A DNA stretch of 64,000 nt, from NCBI RefSeq assembly GCF_949628215.1, contig NC_134310.1:14087401-14151400 (forward strand), read 5' to 3'. The stretch's first letter is position 1; each line of letters starts with the position of its first letter. Position numbers and translations under genes: made by a program. Positions 34,301-44,708 of the stretch are shown here, piece by piece. The notes under the pieces were generated by a model. That model was not told the DNA's origin. It saw only the letters and a program-made list of their open reading frames with translations, and did no database searches. The stretch is from Phalacrocorax aristotelis. Taxonomy: Eukaryota > Chordata > Aves > Suliformes > Phalacrocoracidae.

Positions 34301-34838
34301 TGTAACAGGTTCGCAGGATTCCTATGCAGAAAGTTGACCCAACACATGGTATTTAAAAAGCACAACAGTATTTATTGCTCTTTTATAGCCTGGCATAAGC
34401 AGTTACTAGCATATTGTTTTCCCTTTATGAGAGTTTTACCAACCCAACTATGCCCGAGACACCACTGAGCAGGAGGGTGACAATTAGCAGGGTCAGCATG
34501 GAGAAGGGAGGTAGGCGTGACACATTCAGGGCGTCCCCTGTGGTTCGTAGAGCATGCTCTGTGTCTTCTCTCCTCTCTCTGCTTTGAGCCACACTTTTGT
34601 TATACCCTCAGCAGATTCAGTGGAAAAGTACTAACTAGATGTTGCTGCATGCGTGGCCAGTGCATGCAACAAGGCCTGCCAGGTACGTGCTCTGCCAGCT
34701 AACAGTGGCTCCTGGATTGCAACAACATATTGTTCAATAACAGTGCTCCCAGTTCCCTTCTTCAAGGTTGCGTTCTCACAGCTGTGTTCAGCTTGTAATT
34801 TTTCCATCATGGCACCATCATCTAAAATCCCTCACACA
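34301..34838 (-). mobile_element. Solo LTR-F, copy 2
   Basis: Same ends as copy 1, flanked by perfect GAAGC duplications at 34296-34300 and 34839-34843. The different target duplications show that this is a separate insertion, not a segmental duplication. Differs from copy 1 at a handful of sites and in a short stretch near the right end. Confidence 0.92.
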
Positions 34839-34843
34839 GAAGC

Positions 34844-35153
34844 AGAGCCATCTTGAACAGTTTTGTGCAGGTAATCCCACTTCTAACATTTGAAAACTAT
34901 AATGGCACCAGTGAGCAAAAATTATATATTGTGGTGGTAGCAAAATATGTCCTGGAGATTCATGCTCTTCAGCTTGAGAATCACTGGCCTATAAGAGTTT
35001 AAATGATGTTTGTGTTTCACTAAAAGTAACAATGTGTAGTTGTAGATTTAAGGAAGCTGAGAATTGTATGCTTCAATTAGAAATTAATTTTTTTTCTGTT
35101 TATACATCTTACCTAATGCTCAGATGGTATCTTAGAGTCTATATCATTAACCT
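34844..35153 (+). other. SCAMP1 intron 2, no gene seen
   Basis: Short plain intronic stretch between the LTR and the CR1 tail. Confidence 0.6.
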
Positions 35154-35691
35154 TAGAATCATAGAATCATAGAATCAAGGTTGGAAAAGACCTCTAGGAT
35201 CAAGTCCAGCCATCAACCCAACACTACCATGTCTCCTAAACCATGCCCTGAAGTGCCACATCTACACATCTTTTGAAATACCTCCAGGGATGGTGACCTC
35301 CTTTCAGGTAGCTGTAGAGACCGATAAGGTCTCCCCTCAGCCTCCTCTTCTCTAGACTAAACAACCCCAGTTCCCTCAGCCGCTCCTCATAAGACTTGTG
35401 CTCTAGACCCTTCACCAGCCTCGTTGCCCTTCTTTGGACTCGCTCCAGCAACTCAATGTCCTTCTTGTAGTGAGGGGCCCGAAACGGCACACAATATTCA
35501 AGGTGTGGCCTCACCAGTGCCGAGTACAGGGGCACAATTGCTTCCCTACTCCTGCTGGCTGCACTATTCCTGATACAAGCCAGGATGCTGTTGGCCTTCT
35601 TGGCCACCTGGGCACACTGCTGGCTCATATTCAGCCAGCTGTCAACCAGCACCCCCAGGTTCTTCACTGTCGGACAGCTTTCCAGCCATAT
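35154..35691 (-). mobile_element. CR1 LINE 3' part
   Basis: Antisense CR1 beginning with AGAATCAT repeats at its 3' end and running into the ORF2 C terminus ([24 protein letters not shown]). It stops at the LTR fragment at 35692. Confidence 0.9.
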
Positions 35692-35890
35692 TATTATTAT
35701 CATAATCACTATTATTATCATTACCATTATTACTATTACTATTTTATTTTAATTATAAAACTGTTCTTATCTCAACCCATGAGTTTTCTTACTTTGGCCC
35801 TCCCGATTCTCTCCCCCATCCCACAGGGTTGGCAGGAGTGAGCGAGCGGCTGTGTGGTGCTTAGTCACTGACTGGGGCTTAACCATGGCA
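35692..35890 (+). repeat. LTR-B fragment (3' part only)
   Basis: Starts in the ATT-rich microsatellite and continues through TTATAAAACTGTTCTTATC and the U5 to CCATGGCA. The U3 is missing at the junction with CR1. Confidence 0.85.
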
Positions 35891-36765
35891 GCAACAAATC
35901 GAGGAAAGCACCTTGCCTGCTCATTTCCCTTAGTACCTGTACCAAGAAGTTATAATCCAGATGGTTTAGGAATCTTCTGGACCTGTTTGTACCAGCTGTG
36001 TGGTATTCCCAGTTGACATCTGGCAAGTTGAAGTCCCCTATAAGGACAAGGGCAGATGACTTAGAGGCATCCTTTAGTTCTTTAAAGAATAACTCATCAG
36101 TGTCATCATCCTTTCTGGATGGCCTGTAGTAGACTCCCATGAGTCTGTCCCTTAATCCTTACCCAGAGGCTCTCAACTGTGCCATCGCCAACTGCAAGCT
36201 CCATGCATTCCAGCTCCTCCACTACATACAATGCCACCACCACCACACCACCCCCTGCCTTGCCTGCCCTGCCTATCCCTCCTGAAGAGCCTGTAACCAT
36301 CCATCATGGCACGCCAGTCACAGGACTCATCCCACCAGGTTTCACTTGAGCCAATGTTGTCATATGTCTGGGACTGGACCAAGGCGTCTAGCTCCTCTTG
36401 CTTGTTCCTCATGCTGTGTGCGTTTGTGCAGAAACACTTCAACTGCGGTTCATAGTGCCCACCGCCACATGGAGCAGTCTGAAGAATCTCACTAGCATGC
36501 AGCTCCTCGAACTTTGGTGTACCATCCCATTGCTCATCACTGACTAGCCTGGTATTGTCCCTTTCCTGCTTCCAATCTAGTTTAAAGCTCTGTCAATCAG
36601 CCCTGCTAGCTCCTGAGCAAAAACCATTTTCCCCTTCTGAGAAAGCTGTATCCCATCAGTTGTCAGTAGACCTGGTGATGAATAGACTGTCCCATGATCA
36701 AAAAACCCAAAGTTCTGCCGATGACACCAGCCTTGGAGCCACGTGTTGATGAGCTGGGTCTGCCT
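35891..36765 (-). mobile_element. CR1 LINE 5' part with ORF2 endonuclease
   Basis: Antisense CR1 coding for the endonuclease start (NAHSMRNKQEELDALV, ETWWDESCDW, 36442-36173) and the GDFNLPDVNWE block (36140-35865). In this order it could be the 5' half of the same CR1 as 35154-35691, with the RT part missing where the LTR fragment lies. Confidence 0.85.
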
Positions 36766-37268
36766 GTTATAAAAGCAAATAAATTGCTCTTATAACTAGC
36801 TCTAATATGAACACTTGGTAATAGTATTTCCTCAGTAGGATTTGCATTTACACTTACTGTATACAATTTTTGTTTGAAACCTAAATCTGAGCTATTGCTT
36901 TCCAGAATGGCTTAAAAAAATGCCTCCAAGTTTAGACTTCTTGCATCTCGTACAGTAACACTTAGGACATTTCAGACAATTTTTCAATATAACAGCTTGC
37001 AAATACTTCTCCATTTCAGACTGTAAAGAACCTACTGTGTGCTAGCTAACATACCAATTAGGTTTTTTATTGGAATTCTTTTAGAGCTTTTTTTAAAATC
37101 AAGTCAGCTTCTTACTTGAGCTAACTTCAGAGATGGTAGTTAGAGCAAACCTGTGCTACTGTATATTTGGAAATTCTTGTGAGACACTTGAGCAAATAAA
37201 CTTGTGGAATTTTGCTTTGTAATATCTTTTTAATTGTACAAAGAACCATCTGCCTTACTGTTTGTCTA
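36766..37268 (+). other. SCAMP1 intron 2, no gene seen
   Basis: Plain AT-rich intronic sequence. Confidence 0.6.
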
Positions 37269-37489
37269 TGTCATGGTTTATCCCCAGCTGGCAAGTAAGC
37301 ATCACAGAGCCGCTTGCTTGCTTGTTGCGTTAATAGTAGGAGTCTGAGGAGTGGCTAGGGGGAGATCCTACCATTGAGTCACGAGGTTCAGACAGGACCC
37401 CCTTGCTTTCTAAACTCCTTCTCAGAGAGGAGTCTAGGTGCGGCTAAGTCCAGTCTTAGACTTGGTCAACGGTTTATTCCCTAAATATC
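37269..37489 (-). repeat. Truncated LTR start and unclassified repeat-like sequence
   Basis: 37269-37333 begins TGTCATGGTTTATCCCCAGC, the inverted U5 end of an ERVL LTR, and then breaks off. 37334-37489 is unlike the flanks, with an inverted AATAAA (GGTTTATTCCC near 37471); it may be part of another LTR that I cannot name. Confidence 0.5.
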
Positions 37490-37985
37490 TGTGCTAGTTT
37501 TGGCTGAGAAGGGGTTAATTCTCCTCACTGTGGGGGTCGGCTACCTTTCCAGCTTCCCGAGCTCTGCCGCTGGCAGGGGGCTGGGGGGGCAGGGCCACGG
37601 TGGGGGCAGCTGACCCCGACTGACCAATGGCAGGTTCATTCCATACCATGTGACACCATGACCAGTATATTAAGCGGGGGCAGTTTGCGGCTCGGGAGCG
37701 GCGCGGCATCGGGTCGGCGGGCAGTGAGCGGCTGCGTCGCGTACGGTTTGTTTCCGCGGTTCGTTCCCCCTCTCCCCTCCTCTCCCTTCCCCCCTCCCCC
37801 GGGGCTTTGCACCTCTCGTTGTTCTCCTTCCCATTGCATTTCTGTTGTTGTTTCTTTTAATTTCAATTATTAAACTGTTCTTATACCAACCCACGAGCGT
37901 TACCCTTCTGATTCTCTCTCCCATCTACCGGTGGGGGAGTGAGCGAGCGACTGTGTGGGGCTGAGCTGCCGGCTAAACCACAACA
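37490..37985 (+). repeat. LTR-A, 5' LTR of element 4
   Basis: Runs TGTGCTAG to CCACAACA. It adjoins a primer site and gag, so its role as 5' LTR is direct. It shares the GCGTCGCGTACGGTTTGTTT block with the 3' LTR at 46562. Confidence 0.92.
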
Positions 37986-37992
37986 GTCTTTT

Positions 37993-38010
37993 TGGTGCCC
38001 AACGTGGGGC
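37993..38010 (+). promoter_or_regulatory. Primer binding site, tRNA-Lys(1,2) type (element 4)
   Basis: TGGTGCCCAACGTGGGGC, 17 of 18 bases as the complement of tRNA-Lys(1,2); it lies 7 bases after the LTR. Confidence 0.88.
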
Positions 38011-38050
38011 TCAAGGGTTGGAGATAATAACAGCTGCTGGTCACAGCACC

Positions 38051-38666
38051 ATGTTGTCCTTTTTGCAGTTGGTGTTAAAGATTGGTGTTGGTTTGTTGAG
38101 TTTGCTGTGTTCTGCTGTGATTAGTAATGTTTTGCCTAAAATATTTGTTATGCAAGCACTGGTTTTCAGCTCTATCTGGTATTTGGTTTTTTTTCTGAAA
38201 CCGTTACTGTACTTTGGATACCACCTTGTTGAGGCAATTAGCAATTATACCTCCTCCTCGGAGAGATTTTATATGGAGGAAATACAGAATAGTACCTTTG
38301 CAACTTTGTTCTGTGATGTCTCTGCCTGTATTACAACAACCTTTTTGTATCTTGAACATCCTTGGGTGGTTAAGGTGCACTTATTGTTAGTTTCCGGGCA
38401 TGTTGTTTTGGTTTTGACTAAGCAACTTAAGAATATCACCCAGAAATCTGCCCCAAGGCTTGATAGTTACGAGTGGCAGGGCATGTGGGATAGCATGGGC
38501 AAATACCTAGGGCAGTGGGCACCCCCAGTGTTTTGGAGTTTCACCCCTGAACAAGTGCAGAATCCTGAAAAACTAGTAGAATATTTGGAGAAAGTATGTT
38601 GTGACACTGGGAACTCCAGAGATACACAGATCACTGCAACATGCTGGGGCCTGGCCCATGCATACT
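38051..38666 (+). pseudogene. ERVL gag, 5' part, of element 4 (continues at 44413)
   Basis: The most open gag N terminus in the window. From an ATG at 38051 it reads without a stop to the class II insertion. Residues about 1-25, 34-56, and about 85-125 are hydrophobic, with N-x-S/T sites between (NYTSSS, NST). Then follow WDSMGKYLGQWAPPV and PEQVQNPEKLVEYLEKV. The reading frame resumes after the class II provirus at 44413 with LLNSIQCPQGEE. The open frame across the left insertion edge (to 38881) is chance and includes LTR sequence. Confidence 0.82.
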
Positions 38667-38916
38667 TGTTGCTGTACGCTTCTATGGGAGAACTTATCTT
38701 GGGCCGCATATCTCCGGGACACAGGGCTCTACCCACCCTGGGGACAGTGATGCACAGACATCAATATGATGGATACAAAATGTCCGTTTATTTAGCTGCG
38801 TCACACGCTTATATAGCTCTTGCGCTTCCTGTTCCTGCCACTCCTATGGGGAGGAGTCTATCTTTCCGTCACATCCCGTGATCTTCCGGTCACCGATCCC
38901 TGTCTATTCCCCTACA
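38667..38916 (-). repeat. LTR-G, 3' LTR of the class II provirus
   Basis: 250 bp from TGTTGCTG to CCCTACA on the + strand. It is next to an inverted polypurine tract (complement of 38917-38932). Confidence 0.94.
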
Positions 38917-38932
38917 TCTCCCCCTCCCCATG
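38917..38932 (-). promoter_or_regulatory. Polypurine tract of the class II provirus
   Basis: On the minus strand a G/A-rich run (ATGGGGAGGGGGAGA) directly adjoins the 3' LTR, as expected for the plus-strand primer. Confidence 0.85.
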
Positions 38933-38947
38933 CTACTAAAAGTTCTA

Positions 38948-39324
38948 CAAAGCTACTTGCGTAAGCGGATACATATTGCGGTCAGGTCTATATTCATGTA
39001 ACTCTTGCAGGCGCTCTCTGATTTGTCTTATAACACAGCATAACAATGGCAGCCCACAAGTAACCATGGTTACTACACACAACAAGATCCCCCCAATTAT
39101 TACTATCCAATCCCAATTCATATCTCTCTTTTGCCGCCCTTTTCCAGTGTCGCTCTCATTGCAATATTGCTTGCGATCTTGTCAAGGAGCTCATTTCTTT
39201 TCCCAATGGTACGGCTAGCATGAGGATCCATGTCAGCAGACCCTGCAAAGAGACAACTCAGAGGGGGATTATTCATTATACATCCTTGCACAGTTCTGCT
39301 TTCACACACTTTGCAGGCACCCAT
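38948..39324 (-). pseudogene. Env remnant (membrane anchor and tail)
   Basis: Between integrase and the 3' LTR only about 350 bases remain. A minus-strand reading frame from about 39123 to 38957 has a hydrophobic span of about 22 residues followed by a basic cytosolic-like tail ending in a stop, as in the C terminus of a retroviral TM subunit. A separate open piece, 39324-39118, is in another frame. The surface subunit and most of TM are missing. That this is env is inferred from position and the anchor-like segment. Confidence 0.6.
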
Positions 39325-41981
39325 TCTATGCGCCCTTCATTCTCAACCGCGGCGTAGTCCCTCCCCAGGCATCTCAGTTTCCATCCTCTCTCCCATTGCT
39401 CACTGCCTGGGAACCTTACTCGTACCTGCGGATAGCGCTCGCCTGATTGAGCTTTGCCAAAGTGCTTCTCCACTGCTGTAACTTGCTCCTGCCCACGTAT
39501 AAAATGATTAAGCGAATATATTGCACACATTAAAATAGTTTGCTGAGCTGCTACAGGTATAGCTCCCTTATACCCCTCCCCCTCCCCGAGCTGTATTATT
39601 TTTGCTTTCAAGGTGCGATGAGCGCATTCAACTATTGCCTGCCCCGTGCTATTGTAAGCAATGCCGTGTTTTAATACAATATTCCAAGCTTCACACCATT
39701 CTTCGGTACTTCGAGCCCGAAAGCATGGTCCATTGTCTGTTTTCATCTCGGTGGGCTTTCCAAGCCACGCCATCACCGTGGTCCAATGCGCAGCCAACTG
39801 CATTGCGGTCTGCTTCCGATGTTGAGTAGCCATGATGACTCCACTATATGTATCAATTGTAATTGCCAGGTGCCGTCCGGGGGCCAACTGTGGACATTCA
39901 GTAAAGTCAGTCTGCCAGATAGCATTTGCTTCCAGTCCTCGAGGGTTGACTCCTGCCTCCCACAATGGCGAGTGCTGACAGTAAGGACAGGTGGCTGCTA
40001 CTTCTCTTGCTGCTCTTATTGAGATGCCACACTCCTTTGCCAAGGCTTTAGCACCCAGGTGCAGTTGTTCATGCAGCTTCTTCGCCTCCGCCAATGTCCA
40101 GACTCCCGCGGCTGCCTCATCAGCCATGCGATTCCCCTCAATCAGTGGTCCAGGCCCCGTCTGATGACTGCGAATGTGAATTACTGTCACAGTTGCTCCT
40201 CGCTGCGATAAAGCAACCTCTAGCATCAAGGCAATTTCCGTGTGTGGTACACCCTCTCATTTCATGGACGTGACTAATTTATACACGTATAAAGAGTCTG
40301 TGCACACATTTATATGCCGATCTATATCCTTTCGCAGGGCCATCTCTAGCGCTTTCACTTCTAGCCACTGCACACTTTTACCCTGCTCCTCATACGTCTG
40401 GCGCATCCAACTATTCTCTTGTTTCCACACTACCGCCGCTCTGTTCGTCTTCGAGGAAGCGTCTGTGAAATATGTTGGTCCTGGGTGAGGGGTATCCAAA
40501 ACTCTACTATCCACACTTAAATACACCACTTTGGCTGTCTCGGCCCACCTCTGTACTGTGCCTGTGACGATTTTCCCTGGGTATGAGTATACTGCCAATT
40601 GTATATCCTCTTCACTCTCTACCACCTTCCGCCATTTCTCCCCATTCCACGGCACTGTCCGCTTATCTGGCTCCTTCCCAAAGATTCCCTTGCTTTCCCT
40701 TCGCAGACGCCAAATCATTCCCCCGGCTACCTTGACATTTGTGGAGAATGCATCCTTGGGAACCTTCTGATATACCCATCGCAGTGGCTTTTCTTCCTCA
40801 GCCCGTATTTGATATAGCAATCCTAATCCTCCACTGGCGGTCAGAATCCAACCTGCGATTAATTCCTCCTGAGGGTCCCACCGCCATACTCCTTCCTTTT
40901 GCATTCGACGTTCTATCATCTGCAACTGCTGGACTGCCTCAGGGTCTAAACTCCTGGCCTCCCATGGGTCGGTCCCTTTCAGCAATGCATAGAAAGGTTG
41001 CATCTCCTCACTGGTGACGCGCACAAACTTCTGCAACCACTGCAGTGCTCCTACCAGCTTCTGTACATCGTGTAAATTTTTAACCTTAGGTGTAAGTTTA
41101 ATAGGCTGAGCTTGTATGCAATCCCCTTCTATTCTAGCACCCAGAAATCCACACACTGGTCCTCGCTGTACCTTTGCCTCAGCTACCTTGAGGCCCTGTC
41201 CCGCAAGGCCCCTTTGGGTGTCTGAAAAGACTTGTTCACATAACGCCTCAGTGGGCGCAGCTATGAGGACGTCATCCATGTAGTGGATCATGTAGATTCT
41301 CTCCTGATACTGTCGCCTTACTTGCTGCAATGCAGAAGCCACATACCTCTGGCAGATCGCTGGAGAATTTTTCATCCCCTGCAGAAGTACTGTCCACTGC
41401 CATCTACTACCTGGTTCTGCGCAGTTCACCGCGGGCAGAGTAAAGGCAAATCTCTTTCTATCATCTGGATGTAGCGGAGTACTGAAGAAGCAGTCTTTGA
41501 TATCTAAAACAATGACTCGCCATCGTTTCGGGACAGCACTCAGATCTGGTAGGCCAGGTTGGAGAGGCCCCATGTCCTCCATTTGCTGATTTACTGCTCT
41601 AAGGTCATGCAGCATCCTCCATTGGTTTTTATCTTTCTTTTTTACAGCAAATATAGGGGTGTTCCACGGGCTCATCGAGGGCTCTAGGTGCCCTGCTTCG
41701 TGCTCTCGTTTTACTATAGCTCTTACAGCCTCTGTTTTCTCTGTTGTCAGGGGCCACTGCTCCACCCAGACGGGCTGTTCGGTTTTCCACACTAACTTGT
41801 GCTGACGAAACCCCTCTGAGGCAGTGGCCCTTATGCTAAATTTTTCAACCCGATCCCCATCTGGGCAAGGGCGTCTCGCCCTAACAAGGGGCTTGCTACC
41901 CCATCTGCTACTAGTATGGTCACTACGGCCGTGAGGAGCTTCCCTGCCTCCTCGTCCATGACTTCGAGTTTTACAGGGCAA
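39276..41981 (-). pseudogene. Class II pol (RT, RNase H, integrase) with one in-frame stop
   Basis: RT-RNase H is open over 574 codons (41981-40260) with the SPWNTPIF, LLQGMKNSPAICQ and YMDD motifs (catalytic Asp pair), then an RNase H domain with FTDAS and TDSLYV. An in-frame TGA (40257-40259, complement) interrupts the end of RNase H, probably a decayed CGA. The same frame then reopens to 39276 through integrase: a zinc-binding segment (H...CPYC), and core residues in WQTDFTE, KTDNGPCF and QAIVECAHR. The start of the frame overlaps protease in a different frame, as expected for ribosomal frameshifting. Confidence 0.93.
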
Positions 41982-42427
41982 GTACTAGTCCTCGTCTGTT
42001 GTTCCGCTCCTACCCCCATTATACGTTTTCCCATGGCAAGGGGCCAAGTTGGTGGCCACCATTCGAGTGGCATCACTGTGACATCTGCCCCGGTATCCAC
42101 TAACATTCCCAGGCATATCCGTGCCGGGCAACTCGGCTCTTGCAGGGTAATCATCACCGCCACCATGGGTCTCTCGTCACAGCCTATGACCAAGGCCACG
42201 CGGGGGCTGTAACCTGCAAATCTTGCTGGTTCTGCTCCCCTGCCTGAAGGTTCACTCCCCCTTGGCCCGCTACGGTGGGCCAAGCTCCTGGCACTGGCAC
42301 CATGATGGGGGCCATTTGACTCACAGGAGGCGCGAATCCCCCTCGCTTCGCCCTCCTTTGGCCGTTTCCCGGCTTTGTGGTTGGACAATCTCTTGCCAGG
42401 TGTCCTGGCTTCCCACACACCCAGCAC
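41831..42427 (-). pseudogene. Class II protease
   Basis: Open frame of 198 codons that overlaps the end of gag (to 42184) and the start of pol (41981). It carries the retroviral aspartic protease motif LVDTGADVTVMP and the second block LLGRDAL. The part before the motif may belong to a dUTPase-less pro frame. No lesion is visible in this frame. Confidence 0.88.
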
Positions 42428-44130
42428 CTCCCTACTGGGCGCGCTCCTCCTCCATTACATCCTCCCGTTTCCGCTAGCGGGCACCCAGCTTTAAAGTGCC
42501 CTTGCCGTCCACACAAGTGACATCTCGGCCCCACCCCGGCCGCTTGCACCATCACTCTTTCTTCGCTTCCACAGTCAGGGTTCTGGCAGATGTGCGCTCC
42601 CACACTGCCGTGCTGATTCAACGCCTCCTGGTGCAAGACATGCCTGATGGTTTGACCCAATGATGCCCCCACCGCCAGGGTGCGGAGGACATCTTGTGTT
42701 TGCGGATTTGCTTGATTTTGGAGGCAATCCATAAGGACTGCCTCCTTGGCTGCTGGTGGCAATTCTGATTCTATAATAGCCTTCTGCAACCTGTCACAAA
42801 ACGTTGTAAATGGCTCTGCTAGTCCTTGCTGTATCTTTTGCCAAGGTTCTGCTTTTTTTTCATACCTGCCCACTTTGCTATACGCTCTGCGGGAACTCTC
42901 CGTTACCGCTTGCAGCTCCCTGCCCCTCCTCCAGGAGCTATCCGGACAGGGAATATCCCGGGCATCTCTATCCTTACTCCATCGAGGCTACAATCGCTGG
43001 CTATCAGCCGCCAGTTAGGTAACTCGACTGACTGTCGCTGGGGCGCACCCTTTGTTAAGAGTCCTGCCTGCCACCGAGTTACTTTCCCTAGTGCGCATAT
43101 AACCTGCTGCAGCTGCCGCAGCACATCCTCCACGGACCCCTCCGGAGCTGCAGCGCTCCGGACCTCCCCTTTTGGCGGTCCCTCTCTTCCCTCACTCTGA
43201 GTGGTCCTCCGAGTCCCTGCTGCCTTATGCCTCTTTTTTGAGCGCTGCAGGCAATCTGCCCCATCTTCCCACATGTGGACATCGGTTTCTCCCCCAACTT
43301 CTGATTCGCTGCTACTCGAGGTTGATCTATACCCACCCTGTCCTCCCCTCCAGGCACCCCAATCCCCCTCCTCGTCCGACTCCCATCTCAAGGGTTGCCC
43401 CGGGAGCCAGTCTCGAGGGTCGGGCAGAGGGCGGCGCCGCTGCCGGCGCTGATCATCTTTCTCCTTCCGCTCCGTCACTCCCGCTGCGCCCGCCGCTACG
43501 TCCCCCTCCCCGCGCGCAGGTACCCGCGCCTGTGCCAAATCGCCCCAGGGGTATGCGGGGAGGCATTCCAAAGGTCCTGCTGGCTCAACAGGGAACACCG
43601 CCGCTTCCCGATCCACCTCTTTGGGAGCCTCAGACTGAGTAGTTGGCCAGGCTACTCCGTCCGAACTCTCCGCTTCTTTCCCATCCCCCGCGATGCTTGC
43701 CCCTGTCTGCGTCCCCACTGCCGATCCTGGGTCTATTTCCGGGCTACTGTCGCCTGTAGCACCGTGCAGGCACAGCCGCGCCTGCCGCCACGTCTCCCGA
43801 TCCTCCCGAGCTTTCAATAGAAATCGGTGTATTTTTCCCCAGAGCTGTATGTACTGGGGTTTTCCCATCATAGACCTTTCGGCTAACTCCTCTTTAATTC
43901 TCACCCAATTATCTTTATTAAACATGTCTGCGGGACTCCGTATGAGCCCCTGCGTAATCATCCATTGGATGGCCTTTGAGGTAGGCGCCTTCGAAATCGA
44001 AGTACCATATTCCTTCCCCAATCCCTTCAGTACCTTTACGACTGATTCCATGGCGCGCCCGCCGACCTGCGGCTCCCCGTCCCGCCCCTGCGTGCCTCAA
44101 GCTATCTTTTCCCCCCGGCGAACTTGCCAT
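42184..44130 (-). pseudogene. Class II gag, frameshifted
   Basis: Two open parts. 44051-42903 (382 codons) covers matrix and an acidic/proline-rich region that ends FPVRIAPGG. 42873-42184 (229 codons, open further upstream in the same frame) has the capsid major homology region (QGLAEPFTTFCDRLQKAI) and two CCHC zinc knuckles, CHLCGRQGHFKAGC and CWVCGKPGHLARDC. A frameshift lies near 42910-42930. Between the start of capsid and the homology region there is much less sequence than a full capsid N-terminal domain needs, so an internal deletion is likely. Confidence 0.88.
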
Positions 44131-44141
44131 GCCGCCCCGCC

Positions 44142-44160
44142 GATCACGTCGGGGTCACCA
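44142..44160 (-). promoter_or_regulatory. Primer binding site, tRNA-Trp type (class II provirus)
   Basis: On the minus strand TGGTGACCCCGACGTGATC follows the 5' LTR after two bases. This is the tRNA-Trp primer site used by avian leukosis-type viruses. Confidence 0.9.
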
Positions 44161-44162
44161 CT

Positions 44163-44412
44163 TGTTGCTGTACGCTTCTGTGGGAGAACTTATCTTGGGC
44201 CGCATATCTCCGGGACACAGGGCTCTACCCACCCTGGGGACAGTGATGCACAGACATCAATATGATGGATACAAAATGTCCGTTTATTTAGCTGCGTCAC
44301 ACGCTTATATAGCTCTTGCGCTTCCTGTTCCTGCCACTCCTATGGGGAGGAGTCTATCTTTCCGTCACATCCCGTGATCTTCCGGTCACCGATCCCTGTC
44401 TATTCCCCTACA
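44163..44412 (-). repeat. LTR-G, 5' LTR of the class II provirus
   Basis: 250 bp, identical to 38667-38916 except for one A/G difference in the CTTCTRTGGG block near the left end. It holds an inverted AATAAA-like signal (complement of GTTTATTTAG near 44281). Confidence 0.94.
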
Positions 44413-44696
44413 CATACCGAGCCCTTCTCAACAGTATTCAGTGCCCCCAAGGGGAAGAGAATGTCTCTGGATTGAAATGCAAAGTGACAGGCACTGCAGA
44501 CACTCAAACTCCCACAACAAGTACTGGAGCTGGCTCAGAGAATCAACCCGTACCAGTATCAGTTGCCCCCATACACAAGATGAAACACTGGAAGCGGAAA
44601 TCAACCCGTTTAGAAAGGGATGATGAAAAAGCAGGACCGTCACGGAGAGAGGAGGAAGAAGTCATAAATGAAATAGAGACCACCGGATCCCTGTGA
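44413..44696 (+). pseudogene. ERVL gag continuation of element 4
   Basis: Resumes the gag frame right after the class II insertion (ends ETTGSL, stop at 44694-44696). It matches the region at about 26360-26095 of element 3. Here KMKHWKRKS reads through where element 3 has a TAG. Confidence 0.82.
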
Positions 44697-44708
44697 TTAT
44701 GTGATTAA

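Larger units (their letters stand above)
38667..44412 (-). mobile_element. Class II (ERVK/ALV-like) provirus inside element 4
   Basis: 5746 bp on the minus strand with 250-bp LTRs at both ends (38667-38916 and 44163-44412) that differ at one base. The flanks CATACT (38661-38666) and CATACC (44413-44418) are a 6-bp duplication with one mismatch. It has a tRNA-Trp primer site, gag, protease, RT-RNase H, integrase, and only a small env remnant. It interrupts the gag of element 4, so it is the younger of the two. Confidence 0.94.

Noticed and set aside
37955..38881. A 308-codon open frame that joins ERVL gag to the sequence after 38666
   Set aside because: The last about 70 codons are the class II LTR read by chance across an insertion edge; it is not a true fusion gene.
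43172..44265. Several plus-strand open frames of 140-190 codons
   Set aside because: They are the antisense of the class II gag, whose frame has clear zinc knuckles and a capsid motif; high G+C explains the antisense openness.
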